Positions 42,063 through 50,205 of a stretch of DNA of 64,000 bases are shown piece by piece. The notes beneath the pieces are model-generated. The model was given only the letters and a program-made list of their open reading frames with translations. It was not told the origin of the DNA and ran no database searches. A program made the translations under genes and the position numbers. This DNA comes from BP-133 sp040756995 (GTDB lineage Bacteria > Actinomycetota > Acidimicrobiia > IMCC26256 > BP-133). The stretch lies in the NCBI GenBank assembly GCA_040756995.1, contig JBFLYK010000036.1, positions 1 to 64,000 of the forward strand, given 5' to 3'. The stretch's first letter is position 1. Each line of letters begins with the position of its first letter.

Positions 42063-42079
42063 TTAGATCTCTCGTCTAA
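42063..42079. promoter_or_regulatory. Palindromic site related to the 44.4-kb operator
   Basis: Inverted repeat TTAGA (42063-42067) and TCTAA (42075-42079) around seven bases. Its arms (T-TAGA and TCTAA) resemble the TCTAGAC/GTCTAGA operator at 44387-44405. It lies downstream of the TetR operon on the converging side, possibly controlling the ORF region 42113-42589. Confidence 0.35.
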
Positions 42080-42112
42080 ATTCTGCATTTATCCCGCAGG
42101 GGCGCAGCGGGT

Positions 42113-42589
42113 GTGTTCCGGGGTGGTGCCATCGGCGGCGGTGCGCCACTCGCTCCGGCGCTCGTCGACCTGCGCCCAGGGCCCGAGGCTGTGAGGCTGC
42201 CGGTGGCGTTTCCGGTGGCGGACGGAACCGTTATCTCGTCGTGGGCCAGAGCGGGTGGCGCCGCGTCGACCCGGTGCTCCGGGGCGATACGAAGCGTCAT
42301 CGGGCGGTGTCCGGCACGGGCCGGCCCCTACTGGGCTGACAACGACCAGGTCGTCATCACCCACGGTCATCCCGACGACTGTGCTACCGGCCGGCCTGGG
42401 TGCGGTCGCGATCCGGCACGACGTGTGCGGCCGGGACGACGGATCAAGATCCGGCGGTTCGGGCCCGACTTCCTCGTCTGGATGGCCGAGGAGCTGGGGC
42501 GTCCTGGCGGGGTTCCGTCGCTGCTGGCGCCGGTGGTTCGTCTCGAGGGTCGTGCGCACTTCATCCTCGTCGGCCATACCGTGAGCTGA
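42113..42589 (+). other. Unassigned open frame of doubtful coding value
   Basis: A 158-codon open frame. The last third (RRIKIRRFGPDFLVWMAEEL, then APVVRLEGRAHFILVGHTVS) looks protein-like, while the first two thirds look random. It may be the surviving end of a decayed gene. Its end is convergent with the zinc-ribbon gene at 42591. I cannot name a family. Confidence 0.25.
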
Positions 42590-42590
42590 G

Positions 42591-42743
42591 CTATCGGGGG
42601 GTCGGCGGGGGGTTGTGCTCGCGGCGGTGGCCGGTTCGGGTGAGGAGCGCCTGGCAGCGGGTGCAGGTGGCGAGGTCGCAGGTTGGGCTGAGGCAGTGGA
42701 TCCCGACTTCGGCGCCGCAGCGGTGGCATTCGAGGTGGATCAT
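42591..42743 (-). CDS. Small zinc-ribbon protein, 50 aa
   Basis: A 50-aa protein starting MIHLECHRCGAEVGIHC, with CxxC, a single Cys, and then CDLATCTRCQ. The six Cys suggest a zinc knuckle. It begins within the stop of the TetR gene (ATGA overlap), so three genes (hydrolase, TetR, zinc ribbon) form one coupled minus-strand operon. The function is unknown; it may modulate the regulator. Confidence 0.65.
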   Translation of the reverse strand: MIHLECHRCGAEVGIHCLSPTCDLATCTRCQALLTRTGHRREHNPPPTPR

Positions 42744-43393
42744 GGGGTGATCGGCCGGGATGTGCTTCGGGGACGAGGCGGAACGGCGGTGGAGGGGTGA
42801 CGCGGGGACGTACTGGTGGGTTGGATTCCCCGCAGGAGGATGTCGGTGACCCGGTTCCCCAAGTGGTCCACGGCGACGGCACCGACGGCGAGGAGGTCGG
42901 CGAGGGCGCTGGCCACCACGGCGCCGAAAATCGTGCGAGCGGCGATCGCCGGGTCTGGGAGGCGTCGGAGGGATCCGTCCTTGGCTCCGGCCCGTAGGAG
43001 GTCGAGAACGGGTTGGTGGAAGACGTTTCCGATGGCGTGGGCGATGTCGGGCATGCGTCCGGCCCGTCCCAGTTCGGCGAGCAGCGCCTGGCAGACGTGA
43101 GGGTGGGCGGCCATCACCTCGAGCTGGGCGTGGATGACGGCCGCGAGCCGATCCCGGGCCAGGCCGGGCCTGGTGGCGGCGCTGGCCACGGCGTCGCCCA
43201 TGGTGGTGAGGAAGTCGTGCAACAGGAAGGCGAGGATGTCCTCTTTGCCGGCGAAGTAGTAGTAGAGCGTGGCGCGGGGAATGCCGGTGGCGGCGGCCAG
43301 ATCTTCGAGTCGGGTCTGGTCCAGTCCTCGTTCGGCGATCGGGACCGCGGCCAGGCGCAGCTGCTCGGCCATTGAGGTCGGCACTCGTTTCAT
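42740..43393 (-). CDS. TetR-family regulator
   Basis: A 217-aa TetR protein. The helix-turn-helix region is seen as PIAERGLDQTRLEDLAAATG, then IPRATLYYYFAGKEDIL. The ligand domain includes ARTIFGAVVASALADLL, and a Thr/Pro-rich tail follows. It starts inside the alpha/beta hydrolase stop (ATGA). The perfect palindrome at 44387-44405 in front of the operon is its likely autoregulatory operator. Confidence 0.9.
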   Translation of the reverse strand: MKRVPTSMAEQLRLAAVPIAERGLDQTRLEDLAAATGIPRATLYYYFAGKEDILAFLLHDFLTTMGDAVASAATRPGLARDRLAAVIHAQLEVMAAHPHVCQALLAELGRAGRMPDIAHAIGNVFHQPVLDLLRAGAKDGSLRRLPDPAIAARTIFGAVVASALADLLAVGAVAVDHLGNRVTDILLRGIQPTSTSPRHPSTAVPPRPRSTSRPITP

Positions 43394-44397
43394 GGCGTGA
43401 GCCCCGGGGTGGTGGTGAGGCGGCTGAGAAAGCCAGCCACCGCAGCGGTGAAGGCGTCGTTGTGGTCGCCGGCCACCATGTGGCCTGCCTCCGCCACGGT
43501 GACATGGTCGGCGTGGGGGACGGCGGTGAGGAACTCGGCGACTCCGTGGTCGCTGGTCACGTCGCTGCGGCCTCCCCGGATGATGAGGGTTGGTACCTGC
43601 ACCCGTCGGGCGGCGTTGGTCAGGAGCCGGTTGATCTCTTCGGTGCGCTGCGTGAGGCGATGGGGGTCGTCGGCGGCCAAGTCCCGGAGGACTGTGGCGA
43701 AGCGGGGATCCCATCGCCACCGCCACCGTCCATCCGGGCTCTGTCGCAGGACCCGGGTCAGGCCCTCGAGGTTCCCGCGGGCGGGGCGGTCGGGGAGGTA
43801 GCGGGTGATGACGGCACTGGCTTCCTCCAGGGACCTGAACCCATCGAGATGGGCCGCCATGAACGCCAGCACCCGCTGGACGCCGTTGGCCTCCAGCTTG
43901 GGAGTGATATCGACCAGCACCAGGGCACGGTACAGCTGGTGGGGGGCGCCGCCTTGGGCCACCAACGCGGCCAGGCCGCCGAGGGACGCCCCGACGACGA
44001 CCGGTGGTTCCCCGAAGCTGTCGGTGACTGCCGCCACGTCGTCGGCGAACGCCTCCAGTGTGTAGGCAGCGTCGCGGGGCCAGTCGCTGTCGCCATGACC
44101 CCGCAGGTCGGCGGCTACCACGTACCAGCCGCTGCCGGCCAACGCCTCGGCGGCTACTCCCCAGGCGTGGCGGGTCTGACCCGCCCCGTGCAGCATCACC
44201 ACCGGCGGAGCCTTGGGATCTCCCCAGGCCTCTCCCGCCAGCCGAAGCCCGCCGGTTCCCGAGAACCACGCGGGCCGGGAGACCAGCTCACCACGGTGGT
44301 GGTCGCCGCTCACGAGCTTCCCCACAGCCTCGGATCGTCCGGCATCTCCACCTCTCGCCCAGCAGTTACCATCTTTAGCCGTCGCATCTAGACCCAT
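43390..44397 (-). CDS. Alpha/beta-fold hydrolase
   Basis: A 335-aa (at most) alpha/beta hydrolase. The oxyanion loop is HGAGQTRHAW, the nucleophile elbow is GASLGG, the acid region is RGGRSDVTSDHG, and the catalytic His is in EAGHMVAGDH. Relatives include esterases, epoxide or C-C-bond hydrolases; the substrate is unclear. ATG 44397 lies in the middle of the operator palindrome, so translation may start downstream at a GTG (near VSGDHHRGEL or VSRPAWFSG), which would put the palindrome in the promoter. Confidence 0.88.
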   Translation of the reverse strand: MGLDATAKDGNCWARGGDAGRSEAVGKLVSGDHHRGELVSRPAWFSGTGGLRLAGEAWGDPKAPPVVMLHGAGQTRHAWGVAAEALAGSGWYVVAADLRGHGDSDWPRDAAYTLEAFADDVAAVTDSFGEPPVVVGASLGGLAALVAQGGAPHQLYRALVLVDITPKLEANGVQRVLAFMAAHLDGFRSLEEASAVITRYLPDRPARGNLEGLTRVLRQSPDGRWRWRWDPRFATVLRDLAADDPHRLTQRTEEINRLLTNAARRVQVPTLIIRGGRSDVTSDHGVAEFLTAVPHADHVTVAEAGHMVAGDHNDAFTAAVAGFLSRLTTTPGLTP

Positions 44398-44405
44398 AGT
44401 CTAGA
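44387..44405. promoter_or_regulatory. Perfect palindromic operator of the hydrolase/TetR operon
   Basis: Inverted repeat TCTAGAC (44387-44393) and GTCTAGA (44399-44405) with a 5-bp centre. It lies at the head of the hydrolase-TetR-zinc-ribbon operon, and the annotated ATG sits in its centre. A typical TetR operator by size and symmetry. Confidence 0.65.
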
Positions 44406-44429
44406 GCGATCGCCTCAAAACGAGAGGAT

Positions 44430-44460
44430 GGGTTCTTGGGAGGTGACCTCCCAAGAACCC
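44430..44460. promoter_or_regulatory. 31-bp near-perfect palindrome between divergent genes
   Basis: Two perfect 15-bp arms, GGGTTCTTGGGAGGT (44430-44444) and its reverse complement (44446-44460), flank a single central G. It ends 13 bp before the ATG at 44474. In RNA it could form a hairpin of up to about 14 pairs that would bury the only nearby GGGAGGT Shine-Dalgarno-like sequence. As DNA it could be an operator. It is unrelated to the TCTAGAC site next to it. Confidence 0.7.
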
Positions 44461-44473
44461 GGTGAGGTCGTGG

Positions 44474-44977
44474 ATGGGTTTGACGGAGTGGGGCGCGGAG
44501 CGGCGGGCGGACGACGACGCGCTGTTCCCGCATCTGTCCCGGGTGACCGGCCTGCCGCCACTCGTGGCCCAGGCTGCCTTTGACGGGGTGCGGCGGGAGC
44601 GGTGGCGGCCCGGCAATCCGGCCCGTTGGGAGGTGACGGTCCCTGGTGGTCGGCTCGAGCTCCACGGCGACGGACAAGTCGCTCCGCCCCCTCGGCCCGG
44701 CTACTGGTCGTACCGGGACGTCCCCGGCCTGATCCGGTCCCGCTGGGGGCGGGTGGTTCCGGTCCGCGTCGAATTGCTGCCGTGGTCGGATGTCCGCACG
44801 GCCTTGACCCTGACGGTGCGGGGTCCACGTTCAGGGGTCACAGGCGCGTACCGGCGGATTGGGGACGCTGCACTGGACGTGTTGTCCGGTGACCTTGAGG
44901 CCTGGCCGTTTCGTGAACTGCACGACGTGGAACCATCGCGAGGACTCGCCCTGCCCCTCACGAGCGAATGGACGTGA
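44474..44977 (+). CDS. Protein of unknown function
   Basis: A 167-aa protein, probably cytosolic, with a Pro/Arg/Trp-rich composition (SWMGLTEWGAERRADD at its start; RPGYWSYRDVPGLIRSRWGR). I do not recognise the family. Beta-strand periodicity (VVPVRVELLPWSDVRTALTL, then TVRGPRSG) hints at a lipocalin/SRPBCC-like barrel. It overlaps the next gene by 10 bp, so both are co-translated. A GTG at 44462 is an alternative start and would place the start inside or next to the palindrome. Confidence 0.6.
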   Translation: MGLTEWGAERRADDDALFPHLSRVTGLPPLVAQAAFDGVRRERWRPGNPARWEVTVPGGRLELHGDGQVAPPPRPGYWSYRDVPGLIRSRWGRVVPVRVELLPWSDVRTALTLTVRGPRSGVTGAYRRIGDAALDVLSGDLEAWPFRELHDVEPSRGLALPLTSEWT

Positions 44978-45594
44978 GAGCCAGTACTCCGCCCACAGCC
45001 CCCGAACCTGCCGCCGGCGGGGTTACCCTTGTTCGACCGCGTGACGGTGCCGCCCGTGGGCTACTCCCCAGACCGCCGGTCGAAGTGGGCTGTTCCTGGC
45101 GTGAGCGCATTGTGGCGCCCCTGGACATGGTCTGGGCCGAGCTCACATTCGATGCCGTCCTCGCTCCGCTGGCGAACGTCAGAGCCGATGTGGCTTTGGG
45201 CGATCGGCGGGCGTGGGTGGAATTGCGTCTGTCCTGGGGGCCGCTGACATGCACGGTGGCTGGACCCGCCGCCTTCGGCCGGATCCAACCGACCGGGCAT
45301 GCGTTCCTGTTGCTCAGTCTCCCCGCCCTCGATCTGGACTACCGCTGCGCCTTCGACCTCACCGCGGCCGGCGCCGACGTCACCAACCTCCGCTCTGAAG
45401 GACAGCTGCGGTGCGGCCACCGATACATCCGGCGGTGCCCGGGGTTGCTCGCCACGCTGATGGAAGATCACCTACGCGCCGTAAGCACCACCACAAGCCA
45501 GCGGGCGCAACGGCGTTACCAGGCGCAGATCAGGCTTGGAGGCCTCGACAACCGATTCCACATGCGGAGGACGTTCTGCGAAGCGCAGGCGTAA
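44968..45594 (+). CDS. Protein of unknown function, possibly SRPBCC-like
   Basis: A 208-aa protein starting at ATG 44968 inside the preceding gene. After a Pro-rich N-terminus it shows alternating strands and helices (WRERIVAPLDMVWAELTF, ADVALGDRRAWVELRLSW, GRIQPTGHAFLLLSLPA) that would suit a START/SRPBCC-type pocket, and then a basic C-terminal helix. The similarity to the preceding gene product in strand pattern (VELLPW/VELRLSW) suggests a related pair. No catalytic motif. Confidence 0.6.
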   Translation: MDVRASTPPTAPEPAAGGVTLVRPRDGAARGLLPRPPVEVGCSWRERIVAPLDMVWAELTFDAVLAPLANVRADVALGDRRAWVELRLSWGPLTCTVAGPAAFGRIQPTGHAFLLLSLPALDLDYRCAFDLTAAGADVTNLRSEGQLRCGHRYIRRCPGLLATLMEDHLRAVSTTTSQRAQRRYQAQIRLGGLDNRFHMRRTFCEAQA

Positions 45595-45719
45595 CAGGAG
45601 CGGAGCTCCCCGCCGAAGCCCGAGAACGCATGGCCTGACCCGCTTTGGCCTGAAACGGGGCGCCGAGCCGAAGCAGCGCTCGCCGCCGGGGCGGCCGGCT
45701 GAAAGCCAAGGGGACGTGA

Positions 45720-45830
45720 GTCCTCGAACGGATTGAGCCGCGAACTCGCACGAGGGAAGCGACCACCGACAAGTAGCGGTCGGGGACGGCGGCGACGGAC
45801 AGCACGAAGCCGTGTCGACGACGATGATCG
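45720..45830 (-). pseudogene. Possible PIN-domain toxin remnant
   Basis: The minus strand reads QSIIVVDT, then after a frame change GFVLSVAAVPDRYLSVVASL, close to the start of PIN-domain toxins (IVVDTGxLLAxx.xxDxxH). No further PIN acids are recognisable. It follows the ImmA-like remnant on the same strand, a usual order for such loci. Weak call. Confidence 0.3.
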
Positions 45831-45850
45831 ACTGGGCGGCCACCGCCGCC

Positions 45851-46360
45851 TTAGAGGTCGCTGAGGGCGTGGTCGTGGTCAGCGAAGACGGGGGTGACGC
45901 CAGCGTCGGCGAGCTCTTCGCGCAGCTCTTCGGCGTCGCGGGCAAGCAAGGTCGCGACTGGCCCGATCCCGAGGCGTCCCTTGCGGTAGCCGTCGAGGAG
46001 GCGCTGTTCGACACGAACCGGGGCCCGCCTGGTGGTCACGCCGGCGACCCATTGACCGAAGTCGACGCTGCGGCCGACAGAGGCGAAGAGGCACCCGGTG
46101 CCGGAACAGAGCTGGCCCCGTTCGTCTTCGGTGATTGCCCTCAGTTTGTGGAGCCGGTTGAGCATAGCCTCCCGGCTCACCCCGAAGGCCACGAGAGCGT
46201 CGACCAGCACCGCCTCGGTAACCGGGCCGTCCCCGATGAGGCGGCGGAGCCCGGCATGAGCAGTTCGCTGGCGAACGCGTCGCAGCGCCGCTCCATCGCC
46301 GGGTCCGACCCGGCGCCCTCGACGACCACCTCAACCGGGTCGTCGAAGAGGTGATGGGCC
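45851..46360 (-). pseudogene. ImmA/IrrE-type metallopeptidase, C-terminal remnant with frameshift
   Basis: The minus strand shows HHLFDDPVEVVVEG, MERRCDAFASELLMP, then, after a one-base shift, RRLIGDGPVTEAVLVDALVA and FGVSREAMLNRLHKL, the C-terminal signature of XRE-ImmA/IrrE proteins. The HExxH helix and the N-terminal half are missing, cut by the neighbouring MFS gene end. Together with the possible PIN remnant it looks like a dead toxin-antitoxin-like or stress module. The open frame from 46210 to 45851 could still be translated but is only a fragment. Confidence 0.6.
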
Positions 46361-47965
46361 TCAGGTCATGGTGGCAGGAACCTGACCGCTGGGGGTCCGC
46401 GGGTCGAGGGACGGGTCGGTGAGGTCGAGGGTCTCGTCGAGGAGGTCGTGGTCGACGGCCTTGGGGGTGCGGGTGAAGACGAGGACGGTCATGGCGGTCA
46501 GTGCCAGGGTGGCGACGGTCATGGCGATGCCCCAGCCGTGCATGAAGGCGCGGCGGACGGCGTGGGCCATGGGAGCCCCGGCCTCGCCGAGGCCGGCGGC
46601 GGTGTGGAGGCCAGCGGCCACGGAGTCCTTGGCCAGGCCGGTCAGGTCCGTGGGGATGGCCTCGGAGGCGGCGATGCGGGCCCGGTAGGGGCCGTTGAAC
46701 GCCGAGCCGAGAGCGGCGATGCCCAGGGCGCCGCCGAGTTCCCGGGAGACGTCGTTGATGGCGGAAGCCACGCCCTGTTTCGCGGCGGGCAGCGCGCCGA
46801 CGATGGCAGCGGTGGCGGGAGTGGCGGCGAGGCCGAAGCCGGCGCTGATGACGAGGAGCCCGGCGCACAGTTGCCAGTAGCTGCTGGCGGCGCTCATCGG
46901 GACGAGGAGCAAGGTGCCCATCGCGCTGATGGCCATGCCCAGGGCGCTGATGCGCCCCCGCCCGTAGCGGCGGGCCAGCGGCTCGGCCAGCAGGGCGGTG
47001 GGGACGCACAGAGCGCCCAGGGGGGCGAGGGCAATGCCGCTGTCGAGTTGGCCGTAGCCGAGCACGTAGGAGAGGTACTGCACGGTGAGGAACATGGCAC
47101 CGAAGACGGCGAAGAATTGGGTGGCCACCACCACGGCGCCGGCGGCGAAACCCCGGTGGGCGAAGACCCGCACGTCGAGGAGCGGCCGGTCACAGCGGAG
47201 TTCCCAGCGGACGAAGCCGGCGGCGGCGGCAATCCCGATGGCCAGGCCCGCCAGGGTCAGCCCGTCACTCCAGCCCCGCACCGGGCCTTCGGTCACGCCG
47301 AGGACGATTCCCCCGACGGCCGCCGCGGACAGGACGGCGCCGGCCGGGTCGAGATGGGCGTGGGCGGGATCGGCCGTGTTGGGGACGAAGGCGGCGGTGA
47401 GGACCAGCGTCACCACGGCGACGGCGCCGGTGGCGACGAACACCGATCCCCACCAGTACGACTCGACCAGCGCCCCGGAGCCGATCAGGCCGACGATCCC
47501 GCCGATGGTGGCCGACGCCGCCCACAGGGCGATCCCCAGCCCCCGCCGGGTAGCGGGAAACACGGCAGTGATGGTCGACAGGGTGGCCGGAAAGACCAGG
47601 GCCGCGCCGGCCCCGGCCAGCATGCGGGCCGCCAGGAGCTCGCCGGGGCTGCCCGACGACGCCCCCCAGGCCAGGGCGGCCAGGAGCACGACGAGACCGG
47701 CCAGCATCATGCGCTTGCGGCCGAAGCGGTCCCCGAGCGCCCCGCAGGGTAGGACGAGGGCCGACAGGGCCAGCGCGTACCCGTCGATGATCCACTGCAG
47801 CTCGGCCTGGTCGGCGCCGAGGCCGAGTCCGATGTCGGGCAGCGCCAGGTTCAGGCTGGTCATCCCTCCGACGACGAGCATGACCGCCAGACACGTCGGA
47901 ACGAGAATCACCTCGGCGCGCCGGGGGGTCACCGGCCGGGGCACGGCTGGTTCTCGAGACGGCAT
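46361..47965 (-). CDS. MFS drug-exporter-like transporter (DHA2/EmrB type)
   Basis: A 534-aa membrane protein with about 14 hydrophobic segments, the DHA2 size. Motif A after TM2 is GALGDRFGRKRMMLAG, motif C is near GGIVGLIGSGALVES, and WIIDGYALALSAL is typical of EmrB/QacA exporters. ATG 47965 is followed by a short basic N-terminus; the longer upstream frame is spurious. Divergent from a TetR gene with a palindrome between, the standard layout of a substrate-inducible efflux pump. Confidence 0.92.
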   Translation of the reverse strand: MPSREPAVPRPVTPRRAEVILVPTCLAVMLVVGGMTSLNLALPDIGLGLGADQAELQWIIDGYALALSALVLPCGALGDRFGRKRMMLAGLVVLLAALAWGASSGSPGELLAARMLAGAGAALVFPATLSTITAVFPATRRGLGIALWAASATIGGIVGLIGSGALVESYWWGSVFVATGAVAVVTLVLTAAFVPNTADPAHAHLDPAGAVLSAAAVGGIVLGVTEGPVRGWSDGLTLAGLAIGIAAAAGFVRWELRCDRPLLDVRVFAHRGFAAGAVVVATQFFAVFGAMFLTVQYLSYVLGYGQLDSGIALAPLGALCVPTALLAEPLARRYGRGRISALGMAISAMGTLLLVPMSAASSYWQLCAGLLVISAGFGLAATPATAAIVGALPAAKQGVASAINDVSRELGGALGIAALGSAFNGPYRARIAASEAIPTDLTGLAKDSVAAGLHTAAGLGEAGAPMAHAVRRAFMHGWGIAMTVATLALTAMTVLVFTRTPKAVDHDLLDETLDLTDPSLDPRTPSGQVPATMT

Positions 47966-47994
47966 CCCACCAGTCCTTCCTCGCCGAAGATACA

Positions 47995-48007
47995 AGACAT
48001 TATGTCT
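47995..48007. promoter_or_regulatory. Operator candidate of the MFS/TetR pair
   Basis: Perfect inverted repeat AGACAT (47995-48000) and ATGTCT (48002-48007) around a single T, in the 36-bp gap between the MFS ATG (47965) and the TetR start. It covers the ATG at 48002, suggesting that the TetR protein may really start at ATG 48065. Confidence 0.55.
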
Positions 48008-48715
48008 CATAGCGGAAGGGCCGGGCGACCCCGAACGAGGCTGGCCGTCGGTACGATCCACGAGATGCGGCAGGAGCGGGGCGAACCCGCCGCCCCGGGG
48101 ACCCAAACCGACGCCCGAGTGGAACGCACCCGGGCGGTCGTCCTGGCCGCGGCCCGGAACCTGCTCCTCGAGGAAGGATGGGACGCGGTGACCCACCTGC
48201 GGGTGGCGGCGGCCAGTGGGGTGGCCCGGGCCACCGTGTACCGCCACTGGCCGTCCTGCGCCGATCTGCTCCATGACGTCCTGCGCCGGGAAGCGGAGAT
48301 GAGTCATAGCCGCCCCTCCGGCCGGCTCCGCCCCGACCTCGTCGCCGAAGCCGACGCCCTCCGCCGCCAGCTCGGTACTCCGGCCCTGGCCGGCGTCCTC
48401 GCCGTCCTCATGGAACGATCCCTGCACGACCCCGAACTGGCCCGGGTCAAGCGCAGCGTGGTGGCCGAGATCTCCCGGGTGCTGCGCCAATGCCTCCGGG
48501 ACGGCATCGCCGACGGCGACCTCCCCGCCGCACTCGACGTGAACCTCGCCGTCGCCCAGCTCTTGGGCCCCTTGCTGTACCGGCGGCTGATGTCCGCCGA
48601 ACGCTTCAACCCCGCCGTCGTCGCCGCGGTCGTCGATTCCTTCCTCTCGAGCCCGGTCCTACCATGGAAGCCGACCCCCAAGCCTGGCAGGCGGGACCGG
48701 AGCGAAAAGACCTAA
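48002..48715 (+). CDS. TetR-family regulator of the MFS exporter
   Basis: A 237-aa (or 216 aa from ATG 48065) TetR-family protein. The DNA-binding domain is RAVVLAAARNLLLEEGWDAV, then VAAASGVARATVYRHWPSCA; VYRHWPS is a common TetR recognition-helix sequence. It has a C-terminal ligand domain and a basic tail. Divergent from the exporter, so repression of that gene is likely. Neither start has a strong Shine-Dalgarno sequence. Confidence 0.9.
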   Translation: MSHSGRAGRPRTRLAVGTIHEMRQERGEPAAPGTQTDARVERTRAVVLAAARNLLLEEGWDAVTHLRVAAASGVARATVYRHWPSCADLLHDVLRREAEMSHSRPSGRLRPDLVAEADALRRQLGTPALAGVLAVLMERSLHDPELARVKRSVVAEISRVLRQCLRDGIADGDLPAALDVNLAVAQLLGPLLYRRLMSAERFNPAVVAAVVDSFLSSPVLPWKPTPKPGRRDRSEKT

Positions 48716-48899
48716 CCCAGATCCCCAGCCTCCCGTTCTCCGTATGGCGGCGCCCTTCGGCGGCCCGGCTCCTTGCCAGCGGTCCGGCGTCCACGACCGT
48801 CAGTGGCCTTCGTCGACCGGGAACCTGGTCCGGGCCAGTTCGTGTTGACCGGGTGCTCGCGGCGACCTTTCGCCGGTCGTTACCCCGAGGTCCATGGTT

Positions 48900-49960
48900 G
48901 CCAGTGCGGCGGTCGGTTGATCCAGGCCGGATTGTCGGAAGCAACGGATCGATGGCGCTTCGAAGGGGTTCTCGACATCACCTGCCTCTACGAGGACACC
49001 AACGAACTCCTCTTGCCGACCATCGCCGAGCGGGCCCGGTCAATCGAGCAGCGCCTTCTGGAGCAGGCCCCGCCCCGTGAGCGGGCCCTGCTCGACGATT
49101 CCTGCGGGCCGCCCGGCGCTCGAAGGGGCCCCGTCGCGTCCCTCAACCAGGATGTCGTCATCAGCAACGCCGCCGCGGCACGGCGGCTCGGGCCCGTCGA
49201 CCACCCCCGCTGTGGGAGCACGCCGCCGCCCTCGCCGGCGGCGACGACGTCGGCGCCGGCGGGCACCACGGCCAGGCTGGCCGCCGGGGTCGGGCCGCGG
49301 CCGGCGGATCGGTGAGGGGGAACCCGGTCGGGGTGGTCATCGAGCTCCAGGATCGCGACCGGGACCCCTGCGCGGCGCTCGACGTCACCCGGGCCGGCCA
49401 CGGGCGCGCCGGCCGGGGCCCGGCTCGCCGCCAGCTGTGCGCCGCGGTGCGAGAGCACGCCGGGCATCGCCTACCGCTCCTGGTCGCCGGGGAGGCGGGG
49501 ACCGGCAAGCTCGCCGTCGCCCGGGCGGTCCACGAATGCGCCGCCCCGGCGGAGCGGTTCAAGGTCATCGACGTCGCCCTCTGTGGCGGAGGGCGCCGGG
49601 CGGTGGTTGCGCTCGATGCAGGGCCGGCTCGGCTCCCCGGGCGGGACCCTGATCGTGTGCCACGCCGAGCTGCTCGACCACCGAGCCCTCCTCGCCCTGT
49701 GCAGCCAGCCCGACACCCCAACCGGCCGGCAGGCGCCCCGGGCGATCGTCACCCTGACGTGGACGGTGAGCGGAGCCGAGACGCCGCCGCGGTGCTGGCC
49801 GGTCGGTTCGTGGCCAGGATCGACGTGGCCCCCTGCGGGACCGGCCGGAGTCTCAGGCCATCCCCACCGAGCGCAGCCCGAACCGGCCCCGAACAATCAC
49901 CCCGAAAGACGGTCATCCGGCCCGCCAACATCCAGGGCGGCCAGCGATCGGAGGCCACCG
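48900..49960 (+). pseudogene. Decayed NtrC/AcoR-type activator (GAF-like region plus AAA+ domain)
   Basis: Fragments in several frames rebuild a sigma-54-type activator: RWRFEGVLDITCLYEDTNEL and LLPTIAERARSIEQRLLEQ, SLNQDVVISNAAAARRLGPV, NPVGVVIELQD, then the AAA+ P-loop-like VAGEAGTGKLAVARAVHECA, GGTLIVCHAELLDHRALLAL and GRFVARIDVAPL-like pieces. Frames change near 49210, 49315, 49620 and 49800. No intact reading frame spans the domains and the DNA-binding end was not found. Activators of this class control acetoin and several diiron-monooxygenase operons, so it may be a lost regulator of this region. Confidence 0.75.
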
Positions 49961-50205
49961 GGATGGCGGTGGATGTCGACGACGAGGCCGCCGTTGCATC
50001 CGGAACGCAGTCCGACGTTGGCGGAGGGCCAGCGGTGCCCGGTCGATCAGGCGGGCAGGACCGGCGTGAACGGCCCGGCGTGACTCCGTCACAGCAGAGA
50101 TGGCCGTGCAGGTCGCCGCCATGTCATCAGTCGCACTGCCTGACCGTCACATATCGCCCGTAGCAGCCGCCTGTTCAGGCCTGATTTCCTATGTGGGATC
50201 TCCTG
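49961..50205. other. Non-coding flank between the decayed activator and IS110
   Basis: About 245 bp without a recognisable gene. It contains the likely right-hand end of the IS110 element near 50170-50205; no inverted repeats are expected for IS110 and the exact end is not determined. Confidence 0.4.

Noticed and set aside
47965..48490. Upstream extension of the MFS frame to 48490.
   Set aside because: It runs antisense through the TetR gene; the MFS hydrophobic core and short basic N-terminus start at ATG 47965.
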